From positions 79,151 to 143,150 of the forward strand of contig NZ_JADMSO010000008.1 in the NCBI RefSeq assembly GCF_015560805.1: a stretch of 64,000 nucleotides of DNA, read 5' to 3'. Numbering within the stretch: position 1 is the stretch's first letter; each line of letters opens with the position of its first letter. Below are positions 1-8,590 of this stretch, piece by piece. Under the pieces are notes generated by a model. It searched no databases. It was not told the DNA's origin and saw nothing but the letters and a program-made list of their open reading frames with translations. A program made the translations under genes and the position numbers. Origin of the DNA: Mediterraneibacter glycyrrhizinilyticus. GTDB taxonomy: Bacteria; Bacillota; Clostridia; Lachnospirales; Lachnospiraceae.

Positions 1-162
1 GTTTCCCAGATTTCCAGAGCTCATGTTGAGAAACCGTCTGATGTTCTTTCTATCGGACAGGAGATCACAGCAAAGATCGTAGATCTGAACGAAGCAGAGA
101 AGAAGATCAGCCTGAGCATGAAAGCGCTTGAAACAGCAGAGGCAGATCAGGACGAAGAGTAA
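1..162 (+). CDS. S1 RNA-binding domain protein, C-terminal end (partial)
   Basis: Reading frame 1 is open from the first base to a TAA at 160-162 and encodes the last 53 residues of a protein. The piece contains the end of an S1 (OB-fold) repeat: SRAHVEKPSDVLSIGQEITA followed by KIVDLNEAEKKISLSMKAL, the usual last strands of such a repeat. An acidic tail, ADQDEE, closes it. This is the typical C-terminus of clostridial ribosomal protein S1 or of the IspH-S1 fusion common in this group. The start lies outside the window, so which of the two it is cannot be decided. A terminator hairpin follows directly. Confidence 0.85.
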   Translation, partial: VSQISRAHVEKPSDVLSIGQEITAKIVDLNEAEKKISLSMKALETAEADQDEE

Positions 163-175
163 GGATAAAAAGCAG

Positions 176-210
176 GGCGGGGATACAATGTATCTCCGCT
201 TTTTCTTTTT
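176..210 (+). terminator. Rho-independent terminator after the S1-domain gene
   Basis: GCGGGGATA and TATCTCCGC form a stem around a short loop, followed by a T-rich tract (TTTTTCTTTTT). It lies 13 bases after the S1-domain stop codon and separates that gene from the Rnf operon. Confidence 0.8.
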
Positions 211-335
211 GTTAAAAAAGCAACAAGATGTACGGATAAAGATACAACAAAATTACATATAAGCTCTGGATTTTACATAGGAAATCCTGTATCATAACTA
301 TATTGTGAAATTGAAGAAAGGAAGGAATTCAAAAA

Positions 336-1655
336 ATGGGACTTTTGACTTTTAAGGGTGGGATTCATCCAAATGACGGCAAGAGCCTTGCAAAGGATCA
401 GCCGATCATGGAGCTTCTGCCGAAAGGTGATTTGGTCTATCCGTTGTCTCAGCATATTGGCGCCCCTGCGATCGCAGCGGTGAAAAAAGGCGACCATGTG
501 TTAAAAGGACAGAAGATTGCGGAGGCGGGCGGTTTTGTTTCAGCGCCGATTTATGCGTCCGTGTCCGGAACTGTGAAAGCAATCGAAAAGCGTCTCAATC
601 CGACCGGAAGCAGTGTGGATTGTATCGTGATCGAGAATGACGGGGCTTATGAGGAAGCAGAAAAGCTGCCGGTGAAAACGATCGGAGAGATGAGCCGGGA
701 CGAGATCTTAAATACGATCGCGGAGGCCGGGATTGTCGGTATGGGAGGTGCCGGTTTCCCGACGCGCGTAAAACTTTCTCCAAAAGAACCGGATAAGATT
801 GATTATATCATTGCCAACTGTGCGGAATGTGAGCCATATATCACGGCAGATTACCGTAGAATGTTGGAGAATACGAGAGAACTGGTCAACGGTATGCGTA
901 TTGTACTTTCATTGTTTGAGAACGCCAAAGGTATTTTCGGGGTGGAAGATAATAAACCGGACTGTATTGCGAAATTAAAAGAAGCGATCAAAGACGAACC
1001 ACGCATGGAGGTAAAAGTACTGCAGACGAAATATCCGCAGGGAGCAGAACGTCAGCTTATTTATGCTACGACGAAACGTGCGATCCATGCGGCAATGCTT
1101 CCGGCAGATGCGGGATGTATCGTGGATAATGTGGAGACACTGATCGGCATCCACTATGCGGTGGCAGAGGGAAGACCACTGACAGAACGGATCGTGACAG
1201 TAAGCGGTGATGCGGTGCAGAATCCGGGCAACTATAAAGTATTGCTCGGAACGAACCACAGAGAGCTGATCGAAGCGGCAGGCGGATGGAAAGAAGAACC
1301 GCAGAAGCTCATTTCGGGCGGACCGATGATGGGATTTGCGATGATCACACTGGACGCGCCGGTGACAAAGACTTCTTCTGCAATTCTTGCATTTAAAGAA
1401 GATATTGTGGCAAAGAGCCAGGTTTCAGCCTGCATCAACTGCGGACGCTGTGTGGAAGTCTGTCCGAGCAGGATCATCCCGTCGAGACTTGCGGATTATG
1501 CAGAGCGTCATGATGAGGAGATCTTTGTAAACCAGAATGGTCTGGAATGTGTCGAATGCGGATCCTGCAGTTATGTCTGTCCTGCAAAGCGTCCATTGAA
1601 ACAGGCAATCGGTTCCATGCGGAAGATTGCACTGGCGAACAAAAAGAAAAAGTAG
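336..1655 (+). CDS. rnfC: Rnf electron transport complex subunit C
   Basis: RnfC is the peripheral cytoplasmic subunit of the ferredoxin:NAD+ oxidoreductase that couples reduced-ferredoxin oxidation to Na+ or H+ export; it carries the NADH/FMN site. The 439-residue length is typical. An N-terminal barrel-sandwich-like region comes first, then the glycine-rich GMGGAGFPT motif (about residues 135-143), a SLBB-type region, and two 4Fe-4S motifs near the C-terminus (CINCGRC about 366, CVECGSC about 405, each followed by a CP). The ATG has an AAGGAAGG site 10 bases upstream. It is the first gene of rnfCDGEAB, in the order usual for Clostridia. Confidence 0.97.
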   Translation: MGLLTFKGGIHPNDGKSLAKDQPIMELLPKGDLVYPLSQHIGAPAIAAVKKGDHVLKGQKIAEAGGFVSAPIYASVSGTVKAIEKRLNPTGSSVDCIVIENDGAYEEAEKLPVKTIGEMSRDEILNTIAEAGIVGMGGAGFPTRVKLSPKEPDKIDYIIANCAECEPYITADYRRMLENTRELVNGMRIVLSLFENAKGIFGVEDNKPDCIAKLKEAIKDEPRMEVKVLQTKYPQGAERQLIYATTKRAIHAAMLPADAGCIVDNVETLIGIHYAVAEGRPLTERIVTVSGDAVQNPGNYKVLLGTNHRELIEAAGGWKEEPQKLISGGPMMGFAMITLDAPVTKTSSAILAFKEDIVAKSQVSACINCGRCVEVCPSRIIPSRLADYAERHDEEIFVNQNGLECVECGSCSYVCPAKRPLKQAIGSMRKIALANKKKK

Positions 1656-1670
1656 AGAGGTGAATGAACA

Positions 1671-2603
1671 GTGAATGAGAAATGGAACGTATCTTCTTCA
1701 CCGCATATCCGTGATAAAGCAACAACGGGGAACATCATGCTGTTGGTCGTGATCGCATTGCTGCCGGCAACATTTTTCGGAATCTATAATTTCAGAAGTG
1801 AGAATGCATGGCTTCTTGTTGTTGTTACGACCGGTACAGCGGTGCTGACAGAGTACATATATGAAAAGCTGATGCACAAACCGGTTACGATCAAAGACTG
1901 TAGTGCGCTTGTGACGGGACTGCTTCTGGCATTGAACCTGCCGCCGACACTTCCGCTCTGGATGGGCGCGCTTGGTTCTGTATTTGCGATCCTTGTCGTA
2001 AAACAGCTTTTCGGAGGGCTCGGTCAGAACTTTATGAACCCGGCTCTTGCAGCACGTTGTTTTTTGTTGATTTCTTTCACAGGGAAGATGACATATTTTG
2101 TCTATGACGGAGTGACTGGACCGACGCCGCTTGCGGATTTGAAAGCGGGCGAGGCAGTCGATACAATGAGTATGCTGATCGGAAATATCAGGGGAACGAT
2201 CGGAGAGACTTCGGTGCTTGCGATCATGGCGGGAGCGATGTTTTTGATCCTGATGGGCGTCATCGATCTTCGGATTCCGGGCACTTATATCGTGACATTT
2301 GTGATCTTCATTACAATCTTCGGCGGACATGGATTTGACCCGCAGTACATTACCGCACATCTCTGCGGAGGAGGACTGATGCTTGGCGCATGGTTTATGG
2401 CTACCGATTATGTAACGTCGCCGATCACGAAAGGCGGACAGATCCTTTACGGAGTCTGTCTTGGTCTTCTGACCGGTTTGTTCCGTCTGTTTGGCGGATC
2501 CGCAGAGGGAGTATCCTATGCGATCATTATCAGTAACCTTTTGGTTCCGTTGATCGAAAAGGTTACTCTTCCAAAACCATTTGGTAAAGGAGGAGAAAAG
2601 TAA
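1671..2603 (+). CDS. rnfD: Rnf electron transport complex subunit D
   Basis: Integral membrane subunit of the Rnf complex that binds a covalent flavin and forms part of the ion path with RnfA and RnfE. The 310 residues contain about nine hydrophobic segments and the family signatures GLGQNFMNPALAARCFL and ATDYVTSPITKGGQ. The start is a GTG at 1671 with AGAGAGGTG just upstream. The stop codon TAA overlaps the ATG of rnfG by one base, so the two are translationally coupled. The gene follows rnfC by 15 bases. Confidence 0.96.
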   Translation: MNEKWNVSSSPHIRDKATTGNIMLLVVIALLPATFFGIYNFRSENAWLLVVVTTGTAVLTEYIYEKLMHKPVTIKDCSALVTGLLLALNLPPTLPLWMGALGSVFAILVVKQLFGGLGQNFMNPALAARCFLLISFTGKMTYFVYDGVTGPTPLADLKAGEAVDTMSMLIGNIRGTIGETSVLAIMAGAMFLILMGVIDLRIPGTYIVTFVIFITIFGGHGFDPQYITAHLCGGGLMLGAWFMATDYVTSPITKGGQILYGVCLGLLTGLFRLFGGSAEGVSYAIIISNLLVPLIEKVTLPKPFGKGGEK

Positions 2604-3214
2604 TGAAAAAGATTGTAAAAAATACAGCGATCCTGACCGCGATCACGCTGGTCGCAGGGTGTCTGCTCGGGCTTGTTTATGAGATCACAAAAGAGCCGAT
2701 CGCAGTCGCAAAGGAAAATGCGAAGCAGGAGGCATACCGGGCAGTATTGACGAATGCGAAAGAATTTGAGGAATATGACAAATTCGATGCGGATGCAGCT
2801 GCAAAACTTGTAGCAGATGCAGGATATACCGACGATATTACAGAAGTTGCCGTTGCAAAAGATGAAGCGGGGGAATCGATGGGATTTGTCGTTTCCGTGA
2901 CGTCTCATGACGGATACGGCGGAGATATCGCGTTGTCTGTCGGTATCTTGAACGACGGTACGGTGAAAGGTATCGAGATGCTTGAGATCGCGGAGACAGC
3001 AGGTCTCGGTATGAAAGCGGATGAACCGGAATTTAAAGAGCAGTTTGTCGATAAAAAAGTAGAAAAATTCAGTTACACAAAGACCGGAGAAGAGGGCGAT
3101 GACAAGATCGACGCTTTGAGCGGCGCAACGATCACCACGAATGCCGTGACAAATGCGGTGGATGCTGCCCTTGTATATTTTCAGAATGAGTTAGGAGGTA
3201 GTGTCAATGAATAA
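2603..3214 (+). CDS. rnfG: Rnf electron transport complex subunit G (FMN-binding)
   Basis: RnfG has a single N-terminal membrane anchor (about residues 7-27) and an extracytoplasmic FMN-binding domain. The covalent flavin motif is visible as DALSGATITT near residue 175; the second threonine of SGATIT is the expected phosphoester attachment residue in the family. The length of 203 residues is normal. The start ATG shares a base with the rnfD stop, after the AGGAGG at 2588-2593. The 3' end overlaps the start of rnfE by eight bases. Confidence 0.95.
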   Translation: MKKIVKNTAILTAITLVAGCLLGLVYEITKEPIAVAKENAKQEAYRAVLTNAKEFEEYDKFDADAAAKLVADAGYTDDITEVAVAKDEAGESMGFVVSVTSHDGYGGDIALSVGILNDGTVKGIEMLEIAETAGLGMKADEPEFKEQFVDKKVEKFSYTKTGEEGDDKIDALSGATITTNAVTNAVDAALVYFQNELGGSVNE

Positions 3215-3893
3215 ATACACAGAGAGACTGTATAATGGTCTGGTGAAAGAAAACCCTACCTTCGTGTTGATGCTCGGAATGTGTCCGACTCTGGCGGTTA
3301 CAACATCTGCGATCAACGGAATCGGTATGGGACTTTCCACGACGGTCGTTCTTGTATTGTCCAATATGCTGATCTCCATGCTTCGGAAGATCATTCCGGA
3401 TTCCGTGCGTATGCCGGCCTTTATCGTTGTTGTGGCATCCTTTGTAACGATCGTTCAGTTTTTGATGGAGGGGTTTGTGCCGAGCCTTTATGCGTCGCTC
3501 GGAATCTATATCCCGCTGATCGTTGTAAACTGTATCATTTTGGGAAGAGCGGAAAGTTACGCGTCCAAGAATCCGGTGCTGCCGTCTATGTTTGACGGAA
3601 TCGGTATGGGACTTGGGTTTACTTTTGGTCTGACATGCATCGGTATTGTGCGTGAGCTGCTTGGTTCGGGAAAAGTATTTGATATACAGGTGCTTCCGGA
3701 ATCCTATGAGCCGATCACGATTTTTATCTTAGCACCGGGAGCGTTCTTTGTACTGGCATGTCTGACAGCGCTTCAGAATGTAATGAAAAAGAAAGCGTTG
3801 GAAAAAGGCGATGTAAAGAAAGCGGAGAAGATCGGCTGCGGCACGAACTGTGCGGAGTGCGGAAAAAAAGAAACTTGCGGGAATCTGAAATAG
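3207..3893 (+). CDS. rnfE: Rnf electron transport complex subunit E
   Basis: Membrane subunit of Rnf, paralogous to RnfA and inserted in the opposite topology; the pair coordinates an intramembrane iron-sulfur centre in this family. There are six hydrophobic segments and the conserved NPTFVLMLGMCPTLAVTT region with its cysteine. The start is placed at ATG 3207 because AGGAGGT at 3193-3199 sits seven bases before it. A GTG at 3201 is only one base from that site. The C-terminus adds a small cysteine-rich tail (CGTNCAECGKKETC) that could bind metal, which is seen in some clostridial RnfE proteins. Confidence 0.95.
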   Translation: MNKYTERLYNGLVKENPTFVLMLGMCPTLAVTTSAINGIGMGLSTTVVLVLSNMLISMLRKIIPDSVRMPAFIVVVASFVTIVQFLMEGFVPSLYASLGIYIPLIVVNCIILGRAESYASKNPVLPSMFDGIGMGLGFTFGLTCIGIVRELLGSGKVFDIQVLPESYEPITIFILAPGAFFVLACLTALQNVMKKKALEKGDVKKAEKIGCGTNCAECGKKETCGNLK

Positions 3894-3906
3894 GAGGGGA
3901 TAGAAG

Positions 3907-4482
3907 ATGAAAGAATTATTACTGATTGCGGTTGGATCCGCGTTTGTAAATAACGTGGTGCTCAGCCAGTTTCTCGGAATCTGTCCGTTCCTGGGCGTTT
4001 CCAAAAATGTAAAGACAGCCGGCGGAATGGGCGGCGCGGTAATCTTTGTTATTACGATCTCTTCCTTTGTGACAGGGCTGATCTATAAATTCATCCTTGT
4101 ACCGACAGGATTTGAATACCTGCAGACGATCGTATTTATCCTTGTGATCGCAGCGCTTGTACAGTTTGTGGAGATGTTCTTAAAGAAAGTGATGCCTCCG
4201 CTCTACAATGCGCTGGGTGTGTATCTGCCGCTGATCACAACAAACTGTGCGGTGCTCGGTGTGGCGCTGACAAATGTGACAAAATCTTACAGCATTCTGG
4301 AGGGTGTTGTGAACGGATTTGCGACTGCGGCAGGTTTCCTTGTTGCGATCGTACTGATGGCAGGTATCCGTGAAAAGATTGAGTATAATGATGTTCCGGA
4401 AGCGTTCAGAGGAACGCCGATCGTGCTTGTGACTGCAGGTCTGATGGCAATCGCGTTCTTTGGATTCTCCGGTCTGATTTAA
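3907..4482 (+). CDS. rnfA: Rnf electron transport complex subunit A
   Basis: Six-helix membrane subunit of Rnf, 191 residues, with the family sequence NNVVLSQFLGICPFLGVSK near the N-terminus and LPLITTNCAVLGVAL in the middle. Each carries one of the cysteines thought to ligate the membrane Fe-S cluster shared with RnfE. AGGAGGGGATAG precedes the ATG. The gene sits 13 bases after rnfE and 14 bases before rnfB in one transcription unit. Confidence 0.96.
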   Translation: MKELLLIAVGSAFVNNVVLSQFLGICPFLGVSKNVKTAGGMGGAVIFVITISSFVTGLIYKFILVPTGFEYLQTIVFILVIAALVQFVEMFLKKVMPPLYNALGVYLPLITTNCAVLGVALTNVTKSYSILEGVVNGFATAAGFLVAIVLMAGIREKIEYNDVPEAFRGTPIVLVTAGLMAIAFFGFSGLI

Positions 4483-4496
4483 GGAGGGCGTAAAGT

Positions 4497-5306
4497 ATGT
4501 TGACAGGAATTTTGATCGCCGCCGCGATCGTCGGCGGAACAGGATTGTTTATCGGTGTCTTCCTTGGAGTGTCCGGCAAGAAATTTGCGGTGGAAGTCGA
4601 TGAAAGAGAAGAGGCGATCTTGGGCGTGCTTCCGGGAAATAACTGTGGAGGCTGTGGGTACGCCGGATGTTCCGGTCTGGCTTCCGCGATCGTAAAAGGT
4701 GAGGCTGAAGTGGGCGGATGTCCGGTAGGCGGTGCGCCGGTTGCTGCCGAGATCGGAAAGATCATGGGACAGGATGCCGGAGCACAGGAGCGTCAGGTCG
4801 CATTTGTGAAATGCGGCGGAACATGCGAGAAAGCACAGGAAGAATACAATTATTATGGAATCCAGGACTGCGTGATGGCGAATATGATGCAGGATAAAGG
4901 ACCGAAAGGCTGTGATTACGGCTGTCTTGGATACGGAAGCTGCGTGAAAGCCTGTCCGTTCGATGCGATCCATGTCGTAGACGGAGTGGCTGTCGTGGAT
5001 AAAGAAAAATGTAAGGCATGTAAGAAGTGTATCGCGGCATGTCCGAAAAATCTGATCGAGCTTGTGCCGTATGAACAGAAGACATTTGTACAGTGCAATT
5101 CCAACGACAAAGGAAAGGCTCTGATGGATGTTTGTCTGGTCGGCTGTATCGGATGTAAGCTTTGTGAAAAGAACTGCGAAGCGGGTGCGATCACAGTAAC
5201 GAATTTCCTTGCACACATCGATGCATCGAAATGCACGAACTGTGGTGTGTGCGCGGAAAAATGTCCGCGGAAGATCATTATGCCGCGGGAAATTCCGGTT
5301 TCATAG
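4497..5306 (+). CDS. rnfB: Rnf electron transport complex subunit B (polyferredoxin)
   Basis: RnfB is the membrane-anchored polyferredoxin that takes electrons from reduced ferredoxin. An N-terminal hydrophobic anchor (about residues 3-25) is followed by the 4Fe-4S domain motif NNCGGCGYAGCSGLA. Further ferredoxin clusters follow: CGYGSCVKACP-like, CKACKKCIAACP, CIGCKLCEKNC and CTNCGVCAEKCP. This version has 269 residues, shorter than acetogen RnfB proteins with extra clusters. AAGGAGGG lies nine bases upstream of the ATG. It is the last gene of the operon and is followed by a strong terminator. Confidence 0.96.
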   Translation: MLTGILIAAAIVGGTGLFIGVFLGVSGKKFAVEVDEREEAILGVLPGNNCGGCGYAGCSGLASAIVKGEAEVGGCPVGGAPVAAEIGKIMGQDAGAQERQVAFVKCGGTCEKAQEEYNYYGIQDCVMANMMQDKGPKGCDYGCLGYGSCVKACPFDAIHVVDGVAVVDKEKCKACKKCIAACPKNLIELVPYEQKTFVQCNSNDKGKALMDVCLVGCIGCKLCEKNCEAGAITVTNFLAHIDASKCTNCGVCAEKCPRKIIMPREIPVS

Positions 5307-5311
5307 AGAAA

Positions 5312-5358
5312 AATTCCGAAGAATGGGTGTAAAATATGTCATTCTTCGGAATTTTTTT
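5312..5358 (+). terminator. Rho-independent terminator of the rnf operon
   Basis: ATTCCGAAGAATG pairs perfectly with CATTCTTCGGAAT (13 bp) across a 15-base loop, and seven T follow. It ends the rnfCDGEAB transcript six bases after the rnfB stop. Confidence 0.92.
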
Positions 5359-5432
5359 ATTGTAAAGAAACGTATTTTTATATTGTTTTTTCTTTTCTAT
5401 TCAAGACAAGAAAAATCAAATCGAACACATGG

Positions 5433-5461
5433 TTGCATTCCCGAAAAGACTGTGCTATGAT
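5433..5461 (+). promoter_or_regulatory. Probable sigma-A promoter for the NusG-II/Gx/ruvAB genes
   Basis: TTGCAT, a 17-base spacer, then TATGAT preceded by TGC (extended -10). It lies 35 bases before the ATG of the NusG-II gene and after the rnf terminator, so it is a sensible start for the next operon. Confidence 0.55.
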
Positions 5462-5496
5462 AATACCGTTATAGACAATTCTAAGAGGAAACGTAT

Positions 5497-5865
5497 ATGA
5501 AAAAAAATGACTGGATATTGATCATTCTTGTGGCGGCTGTTGCAGGAATTTTTCTTGCCGTTTTATTGCTGAGACCCGAAGAGGCAGTGCGTCAGGTCGA
5601 GATCAGTGTAGATGGGGAATTGTATGGAAGATATGATCTGAACGAAGATCAGGAGATTTCGATCAATAAGACGAATAAAGTGCAGATTTCAGAGGGAACT
5701 GCGAAGATGACGTGGGCCGAGTGTCCGGATCAGATCTGCGTTCATCACAAAGAGATTTCCAGAACGGGTGAGAGTATTATTTGTCTGCCGAATAAAATCG
5801 TTGTGTCGATCATCGGAGGAGATGCGACGGATGGAGGAATTTCACCGGATGCCGTGTCGAACTGA
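5497..5865 (+). CDS. NusG domain II-containing small protein
   Basis: A 122-residue protein with one N-terminal membrane anchor (about residues 5-26) and an extracytoplasmic NusG domain II-like fold. Recognisable parts are the QVEISVDGELYGRYDL strand, the WAECPDQICVHH motif and GESIICLPNKIVV. The two conserved cysteines (PDQICVHH and IICLPN) are typical of the family. These proteins commonly sit beside rnf genes and a Gx transporter in Clostridia; their biochemical role is unknown. AGAGGAAACG precedes the ATG, and the next gene starts 37 bases later. Confidence 0.85.
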   Translation: MKKNDWILIILVAAVAGIFLAVLLLRPEEAVRQVEISVDGELYGRYDLNEDQEISINKTNKVQISEGTAKMTWAECPDQICVHHKEISRTGESIICLPNKIVVSIIGGDATDGGISPDAVSN

Positions 5866-5902
5866 GCCCGGCAGAGGAAGCATCAAAACAGGAGGAACAG
5901 GA

Positions 5903-6394
5903 TTGAAGAACAGAGCAGCATATTTTGGAGTTTTTACAGCATTGGCGCTGATCTTTAGTTATGTGGAATCACTGATCCCGATCTATTTTGGTGTTCCGGG
6001 GATCAAATTGGGATTGGCGAATCTGCTGATCGTGATCTTTCTATATAAAAGGAATGCAAAAGAGGCATTGCTTTTATCCATCGTGCGGATCGTGCTGGCA
6101 GGTTTTATGTTCGCGAATTTATTCAGTATTCTTTATAGTCTCGCGGGAGGTATATTGAGCCTTGCGGTGATGGCATTTTTGAAAAAAAGAGGAACGTTCA
6201 GTGTGATCGGCGTCAGTATCGCAGGCGGTGTGTGCCATAATCTGGGGCAGCTGCTCGTGGCGATGCTGGCAGTGGAGACGTATCAGGTCGGTTACTATTT
6301 GCCGGTTCTTTTGAACGCGGGGATCGTGACAGGGATGTTGATCGGCATTGTTGCAGCGGAAGTATTGAAGCGGCTGAAGAATATAACGTTTTGA
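5903..6394 (+). CDS. Gx transporter family protein (heptaprenyl diphosphate synthase component I-like)
   Basis: A 163-residue integral membrane protein with about five hydrophobic helices, matching the Gx transporter / HepI family (sequence VPGIKLGLANLLIVIFLYKR and the later GGVCHNLGQLLVAMLA). The family resembles S-components of ECF-type transporters; its substrate is not established. The start is the TTG at 5903, because GGAGG at 5891-5895 is seven bases upstream. An upstream in-frame ATG at 5768 would lie inside the NusG-II gene. The usual neighbours, the NusG-II protein and rnf, support the call. Confidence 0.85.
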   Translation: MKNRAAYFGVFTALALIFSYVESLIPIYFGVPGIKLGLANLLIVIFLYKRNAKEALLLSIVRIVLAGFMFANLFSILYSLAGGILSLAVMAFLKKRGTFSVIGVSIAGGVCHNLGQLLVAMLAVETYQVGYYLPVLLNAGIVTGMLIGIVAAEVLKRLKNITF

Positions 6395-6426
6395 AAAAAG
6401 AGGAAACGCAATATGGAGGAATTACG

Positions 6427-7038
6427 ATGATTTCATATGTTCGCGGGGAGTTGACCGCGGTAGAGAAAGACAAGGTGATCGTTGATGTGGGCGGCGTCGG
6501 ATATGGAGTATTTATGCCGGAAGCATCGATGGGGATGCTTCCGCAGATGGGAGAGGAGATAAAACTTCATACGTATTTGAATGTGCGGGAAGATGCCATG
6601 CAGCTGTTTGGCTTTCTGACGCGGGATGATCTGGAAATTTTTCGTCTCCTGATCGGTGTCAGCGGGATCGGACCGAAAGGCGGATTGAGCATTTTATCCA
6701 AGCTGACGGCGGACGATCTCCGATTTGCAGTACTTTCAGGCGATGCAAAAGCAATCTCTTCCGCTCCTGGGATCGGGAAAAAGACTGCGGAAAAAGTGAT
6801 CATTGAGTTGAAAGACAAACTGGATCTGGAAGAAATGCTGGAACCGAAAGATATTTCTCCTTCGGCAGAACCGGTCGGAGGCGGTCTTGCGGGAGAAATC
6901 CAGACGGAAGCCGTACAGGCATTGGTGGCATTGGGATATGGAAGCACCGAAAGTCTGCGCGCAGTGAAAAAAGTAGATCTGGAACAGGCAAAGACGGTGG
7001 AGGATGTACTGAAACAGGCGTTGAAGAATCTGTTCTGA
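6427..7038 (+). CDS. ruvA: Holliday junction branch migration protein RuvA
   Basis: RuvA tetramers bind the four-way junction and load the RuvB motors. The 203-residue protein begins MISYVRGELTAVEKDKVIVD, the standard N-terminal OB domain. Two helix-hairpin-helix motifs follow (LIGVSGIGPKGGLSIL and SAPGIGKKTAEKVIIEL), then a C-terminal UBA-like domain that contacts RuvB. ATG 6427 is chosen because GGAGGA at 6415-6420 is six bases upstream; an in-frame TTG at 6391 overlaps the preceding gene. ruvB follows after 21 bases. Confidence 0.97.
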   Translation: MISYVRGELTAVEKDKVIVDVGGVGYGVFMPEASMGMLPQMGEEIKLHTYLNVREDAMQLFGFLTRDDLEIFRLLIGVSGIGPKGGLSILSKLTADDLRFAVLSGDAKAISSAPGIGKKTAEKVIIELKDKLDLEEMLEPKDISPSAEPVGGGLAGEIQTEAVQALVALGYGSTESLRAVKKVDLEQAKTVEDVLKQALKNLF

Positions 7039-7059
7039 TGACAAATCGTGGGGAAGACA

Positions 7060-8061
7060 ATGGCTAAGAGAATTATCACAACGGAAAATCTGGAAGAAGA
7101 TATCAAAATTGAAAATCATCTCAGACCGCAGTGCCTGAAAGATTATATCGGTCAGGAGAAAGCAAAACAGACATTGGAAATTTATATCCGCGCTGCAAGA
7201 GAACGCGGGGATGCGCTGGATCATGTACTGTTTTACGGACCGCCGGGATTGGGAAAGACGACGCTTGCAGGGATCATTGCCAATGAAATGGGCGTGCACA
7301 TTAAGATCACATCCGGTCCGGCGATCGAGAAACCGGGCGAGATGGCGGCAATCTTAAACAATCTTCAGGAAAACGACATTTTATTTGTGGATGAGATCCA
7401 TCGGCTGAACCGTCAGGTGGAGGAGGTGCTCTATCCGGCGATGGAAGACTATGCCATCGATATTATGATCGGAAAAGGAGCGACAGCCAGATCGATCCGT
7501 CTGGATCTTCCGAAATTCACGCTGGTCGGCGCGACGACACGCGCAGGAATGCTGACTGCGCCGCTTCGGGATCGCTTTGGCGTGATCCACCATCTGGAAT
7601 TTTATACGGAGGAGGAACTGACAACGATCATCATGCGGTCGGCTAAGGTTCTGGAGGTGGAGATCGAACCGGAGGGCGCCGTTGAACTGGCGAAGCGTTC
7701 CCGGGGAACACCGCGTCTGGCGAATCGTCTTTTGAAGCGGGTGCGGGATTTTGCCCAGGTAAAATACGATGGTGTGATCACAAAAGAAGTGGCAAATTAT
7801 GCATTGGATCTTCTGGATGTGGATAAATATGGCTTGGATCATATAGACCGGAACATCCTGCTGACGATGATCGAACGTTTTGGCGGAGGTCCGGTAGGAT
7901 TGGACACGCTTGCTGCGTCGATCTCAGAGGATGCCGGAACATTGGAAGATGTGTATGAGCCGTATCTTTTGAAACATGGATTTATCCAGCGAACACCGCG
8001 GGGAAGAGTTGCAACCGATCTTGCATATGCACATTTGGGCATTCCGCATGCAGAAGTGTAG
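7060..8061 (+). CDS. ruvB: Holliday junction branch migration DNA helicase RuvB
   Basis: AAA+ motor of the RuvAB complex. It has 333 residues with Walker [10 protein letters not shown] (about residue 60), Walker [10 protein letters not shown], sensor region [18 protein letters not shown] and a C-terminal winged helix ending [17 protein letters not shown]. The ATG at 7060 is preferred, since GGGGAAG at 7049-7055 serves as its ribosome site. A GTG at 7048 overlaps that site. The gene is co-transcribed with ruvA. Confidence 0.97.
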   Translation: MAKRIITTENLEEDIKIENHLRPQCLKDYIGQEKAKQTLEIYIRAARERGDALDHVLFYGPPGLGKTTLAGIIANEMGVHIKITSGPAIEKPGEMAAILNNLQENDILFVDEIHRLNRQVEEVLYPAMEDYAIDIMIGKGATARSIRLDLPKFTLVGATTRAGMLTAPLRDRFGVIHHLEFYTEEELTTIIMRSAKVLEVEIEPEGAVELAKRSRGTPRLANRLLKRVRDFAQVKYDGVITKEVANYALDLLDVDKYGLDHIDRNILLTMIERFGGGPVGLDTLAASISEDAGTLEDVYEPYLLKHGFIQRTPRGRVATDLAYAHLGIPHAEV

Positions 8062-8099
8062 CGGTTTGCGCAGGGAGTGTGTTGTTTTTTAAAAAACAG

Positions 8100-8128
8100 T
8101 TGGTTTTTAATTCCATATAGTTTATAAT
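8100..8128 (+). promoter_or_regulatory. Probable sigma-A promoter for zapA
   Basis: TTGGTT, 17-base spacer, perfect TATAAT, 31 bases before the zapA ATG in the gap after ruvB. A short TTTTTTAAAAAA palindrome lies just upstream. Confidence 0.6.
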
Positions 8129-8158
8129 AGCAGATAAGAAACGCATGGGGAGGAAGCT

Positions 8159-8569
8159 ATGAGTTCAGCAAAACATTTTACAGAAGTATTGATAGGCGGA
8201 AAAGTATATACGTTGAGTGGATTTGAGGGGGAAGAGTATCTGCAGAAAGTATCTTCTTATTTGAACCACAAGATCACCGAGTGTACGAACAGTGAAGGTT
8301 ACCGTAAGCAGAGTGCTGATACACGCAACGTGCTCCTGGCCCTGAATATCGCTGATGATTATTTCAAAGCAAAGAAGCAGGGAGATTCTCTTGAGAGCGA
8401 CATCGAATTAAAGGATAAGGAGATGTATGATCTGAAGCATGAACTGATTTCTGTACAGATCAAGCTTGAGAATGCGGAGAAAGAGCTTGCCAAGATGAAA
8501 GAGGAAAACAATGATCTGCAGATGCAGATCGTGAAACTGGAAACAGAGATGAAGAATCGCAGAAAGTAA
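8159..8569 (+). CDS. zapA: Cell division protein ZapA
   Basis: ZapA stabilises FtsZ protofilament bundles. The 136-residue protein has the family N-terminus TEVLIGGKVYTLSGFEGEEY, the helix containing LLALNIADDYFKAK, and a long C-terminal coiled coil (about residues 75-135, rich in E/K/L). That tail is longer than in proteobacterial ZapA but usual in Clostridia. GGGGAGG precedes the ATG by five bases. The next gene, the U32 protein, starts 22 bases downstream, so the two are probably co-transcribed. Confidence 0.92.
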   Translation: MSSAKHFTEVLIGGKVYTLSGFEGEEYLQKVSSYLNHKITECTNSEGYRKQSADTRNVLLALNIADDYFKAKKQGDSLESDIELKDKEMYDLKHELISVQIKLENAEKELAKMKEENNDLQMQIVKLETEMKNRRK

Positions 8570-8590
8570 AGAGTATAGGTGGTTCAGCGA